From: Oasisia sp. SBJ-2009
Taxonomy: Eukaryota; Annelida; Polychaeta; Sabellida; Siboglinidae
DNA length: 64,000 bases
Direction: 5' to 3'
NCBI GenBank assembly: GCA_964017155.1
Contig: OZ024865.1
Coordinates: forward strand, 39,461,426 to 39,525,425
Part shown: piece after piece, positions 47,001 through 54,969 of the stretch
Position numbering within the stretch: the stretch's first letter is position 1
Layout of the letters: each line of letters starts with the position of its first letter
Notes under the pieces: model-generated
What the model saw: the letters and a program-made list of their open reading frames with translations, nothing else
Told to the model about the DNA's origin: nothing
Databases searched by the model: none
Position numbers and translations under genes: made by a program

Positions 47001-50000
47001 GACTCAGGTACCAACACATTCATATACCAACTGAAGTACCAACTCAAGTACTGACTCAAGTACCAACTCATTCATATACCAATTAAAGTACTGACTCAAG
47101 TACCAACTCATTCATATACCAACTCAACTACTGACTCAAGTACCAACTCATTCATATACCAACCCAAATACTGACTCAAGTACCAACTCATTCATATACA
47201 AACTCAAGTACCAACTCATTCATATACCAACCCAAATACTGACTCAAGTACCAACACATTCATATACAAACTCAAGTACCAACTCATTCATATACCAACT
47301 CAAGTACTGACTCAAGTACCAACTCATTCATATACCAATTAAAGTACTGACTCAAGTACCAACTCATCCATATACCAACTCAACTACTGACTCAAGTACC
47401 AACTCATTCATATACCAACCCAAATACTGACTCAAGTACCAACTCATTCATATACAAACCCAAATACTGACTCAAGTACCAACACATTCATATACAAACT
47501 CAAGTACCAACTCATTCATATACCAACCCAAGTACTGACTCAGGTACCAATTCATTCATATACCAATTCAAGTACTTACTCAGGTACCAACTCATTCATA
47601 TACCAATTCAAGTACTTACTCAGGTACCAACTTGAATATCAGCTCTTTCATATGGCAGCTAGTATTTCAACTCATGTACCGATCACATACCCACTGACTC
47701 AAGTACTGACTCACTGGTCTCAACAATCCCCATATCAAAGCGGGATATGACCCACGTTTTCCGGAAATTAAAGAAATGTGTTTTATCCACTGAAATTCAT
47801 ATAATGTTGCCCTAAATAATCTAGCCTATTGGTTTGAAATGTGTCCACCAAAAAATGCTATAAAACTCTGTACTCTCTATACCCTCTAGAAGGTACACAA
47901 CATCGCTGTCAATGTGTAGGCCTCACCCTGTTTCAGAGGTTCTCCAAGACCCGTCTGTCAACGTGAAGTTGTCCGATACCAAGGCCCTGGGCGAAGTGAA
48001 GGCCCTAGACGACTTCTACCAGATGCTGCAGACCGACCCAAACAGGGCCTTCTATGGGTATGTAACAGATAATCTGTAAGCAGTTTTTATTATGCTCCAC
48101 GTACCCAAGTCAAATACTCGGTTCAAACGTAATGTCATAGTAAATTGGCAAACATTACAATAGAATTGGTCTATGTTACATTAAAACAATGTATGTATGC
48201 AAAAACATACAACAGGAATTAAGCCATATTAATAATACTACCCAGTAATTATAATTTAGGGTAATTTAGCAGCATGAGCTATAAAATAAATAATCGATAT
48301 TCATTGGTCTGTAAATTAAATAACTTAGCTAAAATATTTTGAGAAGGAACAAAATAATAAGTTAATAAATATATATGATATCCATAAATGTCAGTAGCAG
48401 TGAATATGATATTAAAGTATTGCTTCAAAGGCCGCTCAAAACAGATTTGTGACCTGTCTGTTACTGACATATTGTGACAGTGACATGTCTGTTAATGACA
48501 TATTGTAACAGTGACATGTCTGTTAATGACATATTGTAACAGTGACATGTTTGTTAATGACATATTGTAACAGTGACATGTTTGTTAATGACACATTGTA
48601 ACAGTGACATGTCTGTTAATGACATATTGTAACAGTGACATGTTTGTTAATGACATATTGTGACAGTGACGTGTCTGTTAGTGACATGTCGTAACAGTGA
48701 CATGTCTGTTAGTGACATGTCGTAACAGTGACATAACGTCTGTTGCAGCATCCGTCACGTGGAGAAGGCGAATGAGATGCAGGCCATAGAGACACTCCTT
48801 ATCACCGATGAACTCTTCAGGTAGAGACCTCTATTCTATGATGTAGAGCACAGTGGCTCAGGGGTAGAGCTTCGGACTCTCGACTACGAGAACCCGGGTT
48901 CGAATCCTGTGCTGCGGTGTTAAAACCTTGGGCAAGTTTTTTCACTCTGCATTGCTCCAGTTCACTCACCTGTATAAATGAGTACCTGGCTATAGACAGT
49001 GGTGGATGAGCATCCTTCGCACATTAATTGTAGCATATGGCTGGATGCTTCCCAGAGAAGCCGAGATGGTGTCTGAGTGAACAGATCTGTCAGGGAAGTA
49101 AAGTGTAACACGCTTTGAACGGTCGTGAGGACTGGATACTGCGCTATATAAGAACTTTTTTATGCAATGCCCCGCCCTAGGAGTGGCCAATCACAGCAGT
49201 TGTCACAATTAAACCATGGCTTGAAGACGCACCTACCTATAACTGCATTTGCTAGCATAATTTCACATGTGTAACTAGATAAATTGCTTTAGCTGCAATG
49301 TGCGACTGGGAACTTTGTCCATTAATTACTGTCTTGCCAGGTAATGCCATGAAATTTATAGGTTTGCGTTTAAAATTGCCAATGCATGTGTGCTCCTAAA
49401 GATATATGGTTTGCAAATAAAAATATTCCACATTAGGAGCACAGCACTCCAAACTCAGAGTGTTCAGTTTGGTGCAGCTTAAGTAACCTTGTAGCCAGAA
49501 ACTAGCCACAATATGTACAGACTAGTCAGATAATAGAACCCTGGTCAGTGTTCTCCACCCTTGAAGCAATCCCTTTACCACCATTTGCATGTTACAGAGC
49601 GAACGACGTGGCAATTAGACAACGTTACGTGCGACTGGTCGATGGTGTGAAAGAAATCGGCGGAGAGGTGAAGATCTTCTCCAGTCTCCACGTCTCCGGA
49701 GAACGTACGCAAACCTTTCTCTACACTTGGGAGAGTTTCAGGGCAAAATGTCGCATGCAGCCATTATAACGTTTCCTACATTTCCTATAAAATTTAAATG
49801 ACCTGTTATCAAAAATTTCACACATATTTATCCTCCGCTTTTAGATGAGCCGTGGAAAATTTGTGAAATTCGAATACGTCACAAACCACTTTTAAACCTG
49901 ACACCCCTTCATCCGTGTTCATCCTGACATCACCAATCTAAATGATACCTGTATCAATATGCAGACAGACACTGTCTGTCATCTGTCGTAATTTGGCAGC

Positions 50001-53000
50001 TCTGCAAAACATATAATTTCTATTCACTCCACACTGCATGTGCCCTCGCAGAAATTCAGACAACCTGCATAATGCTATTTCTGTAATGGTCTCCTGTATA
50101 ATAATAATATATTTATTTGGTATAGCGCCACATCCATAATCGTTTGTGGCGCTTCACAACATATTACAATTTAAAAGACATACAAAGATATATGTATACA
50201 GTAAGACAAATACTAGTGTTTTAAAATAAATGTAAAAAATATATGCGTAGGTATATAAATAAATGAAATTAGTACAGTATTAAATAGTGTAGCACTTTTA
50301 AATAAATAAATTACGTATTAGTCATAAAAATACATAATAATCGGTCTAGTGTATAATTACATTACGATGATACTGATAAATGACAGTATAGGAATAATTA
50401 TTATTAGTAATAAATAGTTTAGTATATGTTAAAACTGTTAATAATAATAATAATACAGTTTTTATATAGCGCTAATTCCCGCATGGCGGATCGATGCGCT
50501 GCACAAGAAAAATACTAAAATTAATGTATATTAATAAATAAAAATGTAAATTATATAAATTAATATAAATCACACTAACTCGCAAATCTTTGTATGTAAA
50601 TTATATAAATAAATTATATTAAACACTGCTTTTAAGATGTATAGTACTAAAACATGGTATGCAAATTATATATATATATTAATATAAAATTAAAACCCTT
50701 TCTAAAACTCTGTACATATAAATCTATAAATTAATCTAAAACATAAACACTAATTAAAATATTATTACACTAAAAAGAAATTATAATGCAATGTCCGTCA
50801 TTTTAAAACAATTTAAATTAATTGAAATGTCTACTAAAAAGATATGTCTTTAAATACTTTCTAAATATGGGTAATGTCCCGGACGCACGAATGTTCACAG
50901 GTAGTTCATTCCACAGTCGAGGTGCTGCTGCGCCAAATGCCGAATCACCAACACACTTCTTTGTCATGCCTTGGTGCAGTGTTGGCGCATAGTTCTGGCG
51001 TAGGCGTCCGTCACGCTTTCATGGTTTAACAAGTTCTGCCAGATAAGACGGCGCCAATCCATTCATGCATTTAAAAGTCATTACCAACATTTTGAAGGCG
51101 ATTCGGCTCTCAACTGGCAGCCAATGCAGCTCCTTCAACACTGGTATGATGTGGTCATGTTTATTGGTGCGTGTTATTAGCCTTGCTGCATTGTTCTGGA
51201 CACACTGTAGCCGAGCTGTCTGTGTTAACGGGATGTTATGCAACAGTGAGTTGCAGTAGTCGAGTCGAGATGTGACGAGTGCATTGACTGCACTTTTCGC
51301 GGCTTCTGTTGTTAGATAGTGCCGTATTGATGACAGTCTGTATAGATGGTAGTTACATGCGGCGCACACAGCAGTCACATGATCTGTCATCGTCAGATGT
51401 TGATCCATGTGCACTCCCAGATTCCTTATGCTGTGTGATGGTGAAACCGTATCATCGCCAATTGTCAAGGAGCAACCTCCGTACACCTTGAGATGATGTT
51501 TTGAAGTAAAGATCACGTTTAATTTCAGCATGTGCACCGCCATCCATCGTCTGACTTCCCCAATACAGTCGGTGAGTCGCCTCGCAGTTTCCACTTGGTC
51601 GCCGGGTTTAGCGGGATTGTACGACGCATATAATTGAATGTCGTCGGCATATTTATGATATTTTATGCCATGTCTTTTGAATATCCGCTGCATTGGGGTG
51701 GTGTAAAGAGTGAACATGACAGGTCTGAGGACCGAGCCCTGTGGCACTCCACTCTGTAGCGGAATAGTCGCGGATGTTTTTGAGTCTATCTGGACACAGT
51801 GGGTGCGGTCTTCCAAGTACGTCCGGAACCATGACAACGCCGTTTCACGCACTCCGTACTCGTCGTGCAATAGTGTCAGCAAATGTTCATGGTCAATCGT
51901 GTCAAATGCACTTGATAAGTCCAGCATGACAAACAACATTGCATGATTCTTGTCGAGTTCACTAGCAATGTCATGCTGAACACGCAGTAGAGCAGTTTCT
52001 GTACTGTGAAGCATCTTATATGCTGATTGGTATTCTTCATGCAGCCCATTCAAAGTGAGATGATCAAGCACACGACGAACTGCGACTTTCTCCAAGACTT
52101 TGCCGACGAATGCTATGTTTGACACTGGTCTGTAGTTCTTTAACAGGTCTTTGTCGAGAGTGTCGGATTTCAGAAGCGGTTTTACTATTGCTGTTCTCAA
52201 AGTGACCGGAAAGAGTCCTTGCTTAACGCTGTTATTCACTATTGCCACCAGATAAGGAACGTGTACACCTACTGTTTTCTTCAACAGATCAGTGGGGCAA
52301 GAGTCCAGGCTGCATGTCTTTGGAGAGCACAGTCTGATGATGTTCTTTATTTCTTCTTCCCTCGTAGGTAGCAGTCGATCGAGTTCGCTTGACAAACGTT
52401 GGCTGTCAGAATCGATACCATAATCAGAACAGTCTTCGTCATTGGTCAGCATTGTGCGTATCTGCATTCTAATACCTCGTGTTTTCTCTGCAAAGTAGTT
52501 TGCGAAGTCATTGCACAGTGCTTCAGTGTTACTGGATTCTGGTAGAATTGTTCCAGGTGGCTTTAGCAGAGTGTTAACTACACGAAAACATGTTCGCTGG
52601 TTTAGTGAAGATAACACTGACTCGTAGTGAGCACGCTTCGCTCGCTTGATCATGTTGTTGACCGCAGTTCGATGCTCAACAAAAATCTGGCGATGCACCT
52701 CGAGTTTCGTTGTTCTCCATCTCTTCTCGTTTGCACGTCTTAAGGCCCTGGCTTCGTGTATGTCGTCATTGTACCATGGTTCTTTGCGTCGGCAAGCTTT
52801 CATTCTCACAGTAAGTGGGGCATGCAAGTCAATGGTTGATAAAACCGCATACTCGTATTGACCAACCATGGTATTCACATCTAGAGTAGTGTCTACAGAC
52901 GCAAGACGCGAAGAAAGGTCAGTTTCGAGGAGAGCGAAATCAATTCCTCGAAAATCACGCAGCTGTTTCACGGCACGAGCAGACACTGGGCTAGCAGACG

Positions 53001-54523
53001 ACAGACGGAATATGACACTGTAGTGGTCTGATATGCTGCTCGGGTACGCTGTAGTTGACGACACGAATGAACTAGATGAGCGTGTTATCACCAAATCTAA
53101 CATGTGTCCCTTCATATGTGTGGGTTCTGTGACATGTTGTTTTAAGTTGTTTTCCGCTAAAATGTCTTTCAGTGCATTTACACCAGGCGCATCATTTAGT
53201 TCACAATGAAGATTGAAGTCGCCGACAATGAGGATGTCTTGCCGTGTAACAGCTATTTCGTTTACGAACGTTGCGAATTCGTCAAGGAACGACTGGATGG
53301 GAGTGGTCGGTGGGCGGTAAATTATGACAATACGCACAGGTCTCGCCGTTTGCGTTGATTTAACGTCTAAATGTTCAAATGTGTCATATCGTTTGGTTTT
53401 AGTCTTGCAGAATTTATATGCCGACTTATATAACAATCCGACACCTCCTCCACGCTTCAACGAACGGCACTCACCAATGAAGCTGTAACCTGGCGGGGTT
53501 AATTCGTTGAGTACAGCACTCTTGTTCGGTTTGCACCATGTTTCGGTCAGAAACATTAAGTCAGCTTTTTGATCAATCATGTGTTCTTTCACTGTTACTG
53601 GTTTATTACAGACAGATCGAGTATTGAGGAGCACACACGTCACAGCACTGGTACGAGATCGATCAGAGCAGCTTCGCGCAGTGGTAGACCCATTACGCGA
53701 TTCCGTGAAAGTCAGTGTCACCAAGTTAGCATTGTTTACACCAGTTTGTTTAGCAACATAGTTCCTCGTCGTTGTCACAATGGATGGAATTGGTTCTGGT
53801 GTACGCAGACGACACTGACCACCAGTGGTCCCTCTGTGTGTTTGTGTTGCGTAAGAAATGTCCAATTGCTTCAGGTTACAATAGACTTCCCTGGAGATGC
53901 GCATGAGTGATTTCGTGGCTCGCTGACATAGTTGACGAAGTTGGTGACTTGTGTAAGCTATCACCATGGCGACGATTCAAGTTCACTGACAGCGCGGCAA
54001 ATATAAAACTGAACGTTTCACATAAAATAACTAAAATCCAAGCAGCCAGACACTTCCAATTTGTAGCATCATAATCCACATACCTTCACTGTCACACACA
54101 ATGTAAAATTTAAGTAGCGAACCTAACTAAAAGTTAAAAAAATTACGTAACAATAATGCCAATAAATAAGTATAATTATATATTGATAATTTTACCACTC
54201 TAGTTAAAAAATAATAATGTTCATGTAGAATTACACTAATATGCAATACGACAAAATATGTCTTCAGTAGACATTTGAAGTTGGTGAGATCGCCACAAGT
54301 CTTAATGACCGTCTGTAAATTGTGACGCAACAGCGCCAGCGAACGAGCCGTCTCCAGCTTTGGTATGCTTCACTTGCAACATGTTATTGTTCGCAGAGTA
54401 TCATATGACCTCTGCTGTGTGTTTGTAGAACTGGGTCAACTGTCGGGGGTCGCTGCGATCCTCCGATTCCCCATCGCGGACCCTGAAGATGACGATGACT
54501 CATCCAGCGACGGAGGAGAGTGA
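31185..54523 (+). CDS. pelo: Pelota, mRNA surveillance and ribosome rescue factor (12 exons)
   Basis: Pelota (Dom34) works with the GTPase Hbs1 in the cytoplasm. It binds the empty A site of stalled ribosomes and, with ABCE1, splits them in no-go and non-stop decay. Twelve exons join in phase to 385 codons plus stop, the usual metazoan length: 31185-31225, 37749-37841, 40203-40353, 40736-40826, 42513-42676, 43156-43216, 44344-44384, 45490-45610, 47937-48057, 48749-48820, 49598-49704, 54429-54523. Visible parts are an Sm-like N domain (about 1-130), central domain (about 136-268) with basic PRKRKG at 168-173, C-terminal eRF1_3-like domain (about 271-371) and an acidic tail ([12 protein letters not shown]). 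As expected for pelota there is no GGQ. All introns are GT-AG except intron 8, which is GC-AG. Introns are packed with repeats. Confidence 0.97.
31438..32318. mobile_element. 881 bp foldback MITE with GCAATGCCCC repeats (pelo intron 1)
   Basis: Ends CTATATAGGAAT and ATTCCCTATATAG are inverted. Each side carries five or more inverted tandem copies of GTCGCAATGCCCCA-like units (31456-31590 and 32158-32300). The interior has three roughly 110 bp tandem repeats (GAAACAAGTGCAACTGGAACG) separated by AT runs. There is no ORF of interest. Confidence 0.75.
32720..33190 (-). mobile_element. LINE reverse transcriptase C-terminal fragment
   Basis: On the minus strand: [24 protein letters not shown] sequence, then [20 protein letters not shown] and a short tail. 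This pattern is typical of CR1/Jockey-type RT C-termini. It carries stops. Confidence 0.7.
33200..37290 (-). pseudogene. Degraded CR1/Jockey-type LINE RT, interrupted by insertions
   Basis: The reverse transcriptase runs on the minus strand from about 37205 to 33558 with stops and shifts. Recognisable parts are [58 protein letters not shown] and YADDSALL. Beyond the hAT-like insertion (34747-35872) come [15 protein letters not shown] and, after a further roughly 650 bp unexplained insert (about 33775-34440), a C-terminus with [13 protein letters not shown]. The endonuclease region is missing. The 3' UTR is about 33200-33557. Confidence 0.8.
34747..35872. mobile_element. 1126 bp hAT-like non-autonomous element
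   Basis: Ends CAGAGCTGTAAC and GTTACATTACGGCTCTG form imperfect TIRs. The 8 bp duplication CATTGTAT (34739-34746 and 35873-35880) is exact, as expected for hAT. Subterminal GTACTT/AAAGTA repeats crowd both ends. A 111-residue ORF (35383-35718) shows no hAT transposase motif. Confidence 0.88.
37395..37675. repeat. Dispersed repeat copy 1 (pelo intron 1)
   Basis: About 280 bp (GCAGGATAAAATTATTGCC to CCCGTCC...GGGTGGAC) repeated directly at 39285-39575. The two copies flank exon 2. Confidence 0.75.
37749..37841 (+). CDS. pelo: pelo exon 2
   Basis: Encodes [19 protein letters not shown] and the LRASTI motif typical of pelota. Acceptor TTGCAG, donor AG|GTCCGT, phases 2 and 2. Confidence 0.96.
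38010..38277 (-). mobile_element. tRNA-Asp-like SINE
   Basis: On the minus strand the head carries an A box (TGGTGTAGTGGTTA, 38253-38266) and a B box (GGTTCGATCCC, 38213-38223). A CCTGTCACG anticodon-loop region resembles tRNA-Asp. A roughly 200 bp non-tRNA body follows. The missing clover-leaf pairing argues against a functional tRNA gene. Confidence 0.7.
38278..38850 (+). mobile_element. CR1-like LINE 3' fragment
   Basis: Encodes the RT C-terminus ([20 protein letters not shown], then [13 protein letters not shown]) in shifted frames, followed by a CR1-like 3' end (AAAGCGCCTTATAAATA). Confidence 0.8.
38851..39284. other. No gene (pelo intron 2)
   Basis: Unique-looking AT-rich intron sequence with no exon or clear repeat. 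Confidence 0.4.
39285..39575. repeat. Dispersed repeat copy 2 (pelo intron 2)
   Basis: Direct repeat of 37395-37675 with an added (AT)n run at about 39427-39455. Confidence 0.75.
39576..40202. other. No gene (end of pelo intron 2)
   Basis: A 119-codon ORF at 39585-39944 has no recognisable domain. The stretch ends in the exon 3 acceptor TGTTTAG. Confidence 0.4.
40203..40353 (+). CDS. pelo: pelo exon 3
   Basis: Encodes [10 protein letters not shown] and [18 protein letters not shown], the most diagnostic pelota segment of the window. Ends in phase 0 at AAG|GTTTGT. Confidence 0.98.
40556..40672 (+). mobile_element. SINE 3' fragment
   Basis: Matches the 3' half of the SINE at 48846-49162 (CAGAGAAGTTGAGACGG, TCTGTCAGGGAAGTAAAGTG, CGCTATATAAGAACTT). 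Confidence 0.8.
40736..40826 (+). CDS. pelo: pelo exon 4
   Basis: Encodes [20 protein letters not shown] and VALERI. Acceptor TTTTCAG, donor G|GTAAGT. The ATG is internal, not a start. Confidence 0.97.
40974..41693. repeat. 60 bp minisatellite, about 12 units (pelo intron 4)
   Basis: Unit starts GATGACTGGTTGTCTTAATT and contains TTAGCATTAAACCATTTGAC. Because 60 is a multiple of 3, a 260-codon minus-strand ORF with a 20-residue repeat appears; I read it as an artefact. Confidence 0.95.
41990..42290. repeat. (AT)n tracts with inverted flanks (pelo intron 4)
   Basis: AAGTAAACAAATAAA and TACATTTGAATAATATG at 42030-42070 are mirrored at about 42185-42225 around a long (TA)n core. Together they form a large potential hairpin. 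Confidence 0.85.
42513..42676 (+). CDS. pelo: pelo exon 5
   Basis: Encodes [20 protein letters not shown] and IPRKRKG, the start of the central domain. Acceptor TTGTCAG, donor AAG|GTCAGT. Confidence 0.98.
42695..42990 (+). mobile_element. SINE, diverged copy (pelo intron 5)
   Basis: Same family as 48846-49162: GGACTCTTGACTACGAGAACCC head, GTTCAAATCC B-box remnant, GAGTACCTGGCTATA body. The tail is degraded. Confidence 0.75.
43156..43216 (+). CDS. pelo: pelo exon 6
   Basis: Encodes [20 protein letters not shown], continuing the central domain. Acceptor TTTTCAG, donor G|GTGAGT. Confidence 0.97.
43250..44082. repeat. (AT)n and long (TG)n-rich microsatellites (pelo intron 6)
   Basis: (AT)n at about 43250-43340, then about 700 bp of TG repeats interrupted by GGG, CAC and TTGGG from 43380. 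All ORFs across it are low complexity. Confidence 0.95.
44344..44384 (+). CDS. pelo: pelo exon 7
   Basis: A 41 nt exon encoding [14 protein letters not shown]. Acceptor TTTCAG, donor AAG|GTAAGT. Confidence 0.97.
44467..44957. mobile_element. MITE with GGCCCAGTTTCA ends (pelo intron 7)
   Basis: Starts GGCCCAGTTTCACGGAGC and ends CTTCATGAAACTGGGCC, imperfect TIRs. It is related in inverse orientation to 13285-13695. It has no ORF. Confidence 0.75.
45281..45330. repeat. 20 bp triplicate repeat
   Basis: CAGTCTTGTACAGTTCAAGG occurs nearly three times in tandem, about 160 bp upstream of exon 8. Confidence 0.85.
45490..45610 (+). CDS. pelo: pelo exon 8 (GC donor)
   Basis: Encodes [20 protein letters not shown] through [10 protein letters not shown]. 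The donor is GCAG|GCAAGT. Only this GC site joins exon 9 in frame to give the conserved continuation EVLQDP. The nearest GT, four bases on, would shift the frame. Confidence 0.95.
45614..46720. repeat. Minisatellite of 12-24 bp units (pelo intron 8, block 1)
   Basis: Units AAGTACCAACTC and AAGTACCAACACACATACCAACTC repeat for about 1.1 kb. The array begins at the fourth base of the intron, inside the donor consensus. Variants include CAATTACC. The Thr/Asn/Gln-rich ORFs across it are artefacts. Confidence 0.97.
46721..47700. repeat. Minisatellite, about 40 bp units (pelo intron 8, block 2)
   Basis: Units combine AAGTACCAACTCATTCATAT, ACCAACTCAAGTACTGACTC and variants. It is evidently a higher-order derivative of block 1. 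Confidence 0.92.
47937..48057 (+). CDS. pelo: pelo exon 9
   Basis: Encodes [20 protein letters not shown] and [17 protein letters not shown]. Acceptor TTTCAG, donor GG|GTATGT. Confidence 0.98.
48450..48740. repeat. About 31 bp minisatellite abutting exon 10 acceptor
   Basis: Unit GTAACAGTGACATGTCTGTT plus AATGACATATT, about nine copies. The last copy merges with the 3' splice site (GTCTGTTGCAG). Confidence 0.93.
48749..48820 (+). CDS. pelo: pelo exon 10
   Basis: Encodes [20 protein letters not shown] and ELF. Acceptor GTTGCAG, donor AG|GTAGAG. Confidence 0.97.
48846..49162 (+). mobile_element. Full-length tRNA-derived SINE (pelo intron 10)
   Basis: Head with A box (TGGCTCAGGGGTA, 48854-48866) and B box (GGTTCGAATCC, 48897-48907). 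The body contains TTGCTCCAGTTCACTCAC and GAGTACCTGGC, reminiscent of conserved SINE central domains. The tail is GCGCTATATAAGAACTT. It is the best copy of the family also seen at 7365, 40556, 42695, 59690 and 60015. Confidence 0.85.
49598..49704 (+). CDS. pelo: pelo exon 11
   Basis: Encodes [20 protein letters not shown] and [12 protein letters not shown]. Acceptor GTTACAG, donor C|GTACGC. Confidence 0.98.
49705..50439. other. pelo intron 11, LINE/SINE tails
   Basis: No exon. At about 50101-50175 an AATAATAATA run followed by TGGTATAGCGCCACATCC is the reverse complement of another CR1-like 3' end. The rest is AT-rich. Confidence 0.5.
50440..54060 (-). mobile_element. CR1-like LINE (pelo intron 11)
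   Basis: Minus-strand LINE with a 3' tail of ATT repeats (about 50440-50454) preceded by TTAGCGCTATATAAAAACTG, a roughly 500 bp 3' UTR and one long ORF. The 5' end is not precisely resolved. The final bases resemble the tail of the SINE family in this window. Confidence 0.85.
51019..53967 (-). CDS. CR1-like endonuclease/reverse transcriptase
   Basis: A 982-residue ORF2-type protein that nicks DNA and primes reverse transcription of the LINE. The APE endonuclease shows [22 protein letters not shown] and ISDHYSV. The reverse transcriptase shows [40 protein letters not shown] and [11 protein letters not shown]. The C-terminus has [10 protein letters not shown] and LHWLP. Two defects are likely: the usual G after QGSVL is R, and the UGA after ELVKP cuts off about 60 still recognisable residues ([16 protein letters not shown]) that continue in the same frame. 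The ATG at 53967 is the first in frame; the true start is uncertain. Confidence 0.9.
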   Translation of the reverse strand: MVIAYTSHQLRQLCQRATKSLMRISREVYCNLKQLDISYATQTHRGTTGGQCRLRTPEPIPSIVTTTRNYVAKQTGVNNANLVTLTFTESRNGSTTARSCSDRSRTSAVTCVLLNTRSVCNKPVTVKEHMIDQKADLMFLTETWCKPNKSAVLNELTPPGYSFIGECRSLKRGGGVGLLYKSAYKFCKTKTKRYDTFEHLDVKSTQTARPVRIVIIYRPPTTPIQSFLDEFATFVNEIAVTRQDILIVGDFNLHCELNDAPGVNALKDILAENNLKQHVTEPTHMKGHMLDLVITRSSSSFVSSTTAYPSSISDHYSVIFRLSSASPVSARAVKQLRDFRGIDFALLETDLSSRLASVDTTLDVNTMVGQYEYAVLSTIDLHAPLTVRMKACRRKEPWYNDDIHEARALRRANEKRWRTTKLEVHRQIFVEHRTAVNNMIKRAKRAHYESVLSSLNQRTCFRVVNTLLKPPGTILPESSNTEALCNDFANYFAEKTRGIRMQIRTMLTNDEDCSDYGIDSDSQRLSSELDRLLPTREEEIKNIIRLCSPKTCSLDSCPTDLLKKTVGVHVPYLVAIVNNSVKQGLFPVTLRTAIVKPLLKSDTLDKDLLKNYRPVSNIAFVGKVLEKVAVRRVLDHLTLNGLHEEYQSAYKMLHSTETALLRVQHDIASELDKNHAMLFVMLDLSSAFDTIDHEHLLTLLHDEYGVRETALSWFRTYLEDRTHCVQIDSKTSATIPLQSGVPQGSVLRPVMFTLYTTPMQRIFKRHGIKYHKYADDIQLYASYNPAKPGDQVETARRLTDCIGEVRRWMAVHMLKLNVIFTSKHHLKVYGGCSLTIGDDTVSPSHSIRNLGVHMDQHLTMTDHVTAVCAACNYHLYRLSSIRHYLTTEAAKSAVNALVTSRLDYCNSLLHNIPLTQTARLQCVQNNAARLITRTNKHDHIIPVLKELHWLPVESRIAFKMLVMTFKCMNGLAPSYLAELVKP
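54127..54375 (-). mobile_element. LINE RT C-terminal fragment
   Basis: On the minus strand: [20 protein letters not shown] then FKCLLKTYF, a CR1-like C-terminus. It ends about 50 bp before pelo exon 12. Confidence 0.55.
54429..54523 (+). CDS. pelo: pelo exon 12 (last)
   Basis: Encodes [20 protein letters not shown] and the acidic tail, with TGA at 54521-54523. Acceptor TTTGTAG. Confidence 0.98.
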
Positions 54524-54963
54524 GAACTGACAGCAAGTGCCCCCTGGTGACAACTTGTGGAACCCGGTGTTGGTTGAGCACGCAAACTGTGTCTCTCAAA
54601 CTTGGGTCTAGAACCCGATCTACGGAATTCCTTTGTCGAACAACGACTTGGATCTCGAACTCAATCCATGAAACCAGTTTGTTTTATTTGAACTCGGACC
54701 TGTAACCAACAATGTGGACCTCGATTGTGTAAAAAGAGTGATCTGTGAAATCTGGTTGTCTCACTAAAACTGAGGTTTAGAACCAAGTCTGTGTGACTAA
54801 ATCGTCTCGTACAGTTTTGGGTCATAAACCCAGTCTACTGCTGAGTTCAACTGGCACCAGTTTTCCATTCACAGTATAAGTGTACGTACTAAAGACTTAG
54901 AGACTTACATCTTGTTACAGAGAAGAAAGGAATTCCATTTGCTATAACACAAGTGTAGAGTAA

Positions 54964-54969
54964 AATAAA
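54964..54969 (+). terminator. Candidate pelo polyadenylation signal
   Basis: AATAAA about 440 nt after the stop codon. It is the first canonical hexamer I saw downstream. Confidence 0.5.

Noticed and set aside
48846..48915. Possible functional tRNA gene
   Set aside because: A and B boxes are present, but the clover-leaf is degenerate and the sequence continues into a repeated SINE body and tail.
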